Shown here piece after piece: positions 63,240 to 64,000 of a stretch of 64,000 nucleotides of DNA. Below the pieces are notes generated by a model that searched no databases, had not been told where the DNA came from, and saw only the letters and a list, made by a program, of their open reading frames with translations. The stretch comes from Tropicibacter sp. Alg240-R139 (lineage in GTDB: Bacteria > Pseudomonadota > Alphaproteobacteria > Rhodobacterales > Rhodobacteraceae). Numbering within the stretch: position 1 is the stretch's first letter; each line of letters starts with the position of its first letter. A program made the translations under genes and the position numbers. The stretch covers positions 951,228-1,015,227 of the forward strand of contig NZ_UNRA01000002.1 in assembly GCF_900537075.1 (NCBI RefSeq), written 5' to 3'.

Positions 63240-64000
63240 TTGGACAACGGACATCGTATCGCCCAGACCATCGCAACCGAGATCAGCGCACGCCCTGAAC
63301 AGGTGTGCGCCGCTGTTACATTGTTGGACGAAGGATCAACCGTACCTTTCATTGCGCGATACAGAAAAGAGGCGACCGGCGGTCTGGACGACACCCAACT
63401 GCGTCTATTGAACGATCGGCTGACCTATCTGCGCGAGTTGGATGCGCGGCGCGATATCATTTTGTCCTCGATCAAGGATCAAGGAAAATTAACCGACGCC
63501 CTAGCCAAATCCATCACGCTGGCCAACACCAAAGCTGAGCTGGAAGACATATATCTTCCCTACAAACCCAAGCGCCGCACTAAGGCGATGATCGCACGGG
63601 AAAACGGGCTGGAACCGTTGGCCGAGGCCATTCTGGCGGATCGCACACAAGCACCTGAAACACTGTCGGAATCTTATGTGTCAGACGCGGTTCCAACGGT
63701 ACGAGACGCCCTGAACGGGGCGCGTGACATCATCGCCGAAGGGTTGACCGAAAACGCGGGCCTGTTGCGCGAACTGCGCAAGTTCATGCAGACCGAAGCG
63801 TTCCTGACCTCGAAACTCATCGACGGGCAAGAGGCGAAGGGTGCCAAATTTTCTGATTATTTTGACCACCGCGAACGATGGGCTGATGTGCCGTCACACC
63901 GAGCGTTGGCCATGTTGCGAGCCTCGAAAGAAGGGGTCGTAACACTGGACGTCGCCCCTGACCCGGAAACTGGGGCCGAGCGGGCCGAAGCTATCGTCGC
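63240..64000 (+). CDS. tex: Tex-family RNA-binding transcription accessory protein (3' end outside window)
   Basis: The first 253 residues of a Tex protein are visible: HRIAQTIATEISARPEQVCAAVTLLDEGSTVPFIARYRKEATGGLDD, DIYLPYKPKRRTKAMIARENGLEPLAE and FSDYFDHRERWADVPSHRALAMLRASKEG. Tex has an N-terminal helical domain, a YqgF-like core and a C-terminal S1 domain, which lie beyond the window. The start is TTG at 63240 with a strong GGGAGG 5 bp upstream; an ATG at 63211 is in another frame. The frame is open to the window end. Confidence 0.92.
   Translation, partial: MDNGHRIAQTIATEISARPEQVCAAVTLLDEGSTVPFIARYRKEATGGLDDTQLRLLNDRLTYLRELDARRDIILSSIKDQGKLTDALAKSITLANTKAELEDIYLPYKPKRRTKAMIARENGLEPLAEAILADRTQAPETLSESYVSDAVPTVRDALNGARDIIAEGLTENAGLLRELRKFMQTEAFLTSKLIDGQEAKGAKFSDYFDHRERWADVPSHRALAMLRASKEGVVTLDVAPDPETGAERAEAIV

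Overview
The window looks like a chromosomal segment of a marine alphaproteobacterium, most likely of the Roseobacter group (Rhodobacteraceae). This is inferred from the high-GC coding style, the dense short operons with ATGA overlaps, and the gene families present: monomeric NADP-isocitrate dehydrogenase, a tripartite tricarboxylate transporter with TctDE, serine-cycle genes, a Ugp importer, PobA/PobR and a PhnY-like dehydrogenase. No sequence search was run. I saw no tRNA, rRNA, CRISPR array, insertion sequence or prophage. About 53 protein genes are supported; both edge genes are cut by the window.

Layout. 0-9 kb: end of a Na/Pi cotransporter, a DMT exporter, a sulfatase/phosphonate-monoesterase-like hydrolase, ManC, then a two-TM K+ channel followed by an AI-2E/HlyD/DUF2955 membrane operon. 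9-15 kb: a LysR regulator downstream of a five-gene oxidative operon (FAD monooxygenase, two Rieske oxygenases, RidA, DUF1028). 15-24 kb: a second sulfatase divergent from a MarR regulator, a PhnY-like aldehyde dehydrogenase, a GH25 lipoprotein, a class IV aminotransferase, a low-GC orphan and icd. 23.7-29.6 kb: a GntR-controlled operon for an unknown substrate (DUF1185, alpha/beta hydrolase, flavin reductase, LLM monooxygenase, ALDH). 29.6-36 kb: tctCBA with divergent tctDE and an extra binding protein. 36-44.5 kb: an oxidoreductase, a YheT-like hydrolase, then LysR and ugpBAECQ for glycerol-3-phosphate (diester) uptake. 44.6-51 kb: a serine-cycle block (malyl-CoA lyase, LuxR-type regulator, sgaA, mtkA, mtkB, hprA). 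51-55 kb: MerR, a WGR protein and two PuuB-like oxidases. 55-60.5 kb: truncated haemoglobin, pobR, pobA and a giant fused reductive dehalogenase. 60.8-64 kb: glpR-glpD and the start of tex.

The most striking locus is 55.1-60.5 kb. A 1071-residue cytoplasmic reductive dehalogenase carries its own flavin/NAD(P)H reductase and [2Fe-2S] ferredoxin domains and sits tail-to-tail with pobA (4-hydroxybenzoate 3-monooxygenase) and its regulator pobR. The simplest reading is an aerobic route in which a halogenated 4-hydroxybenzoate, as made by marine algae, is reductively dehalogenated to 4-hydroxybenzoate and hydroxylated to protocatechuate. Other leads are the LLM/flavin-reductase operon, whose flavin reductase carries a degenerate Nudix-like tail; the Rieske/FMO/RidA operon without a reductase; and a serine-cycle block apparently governed by a LuxR-type regulator with a degenerate receiver domain.
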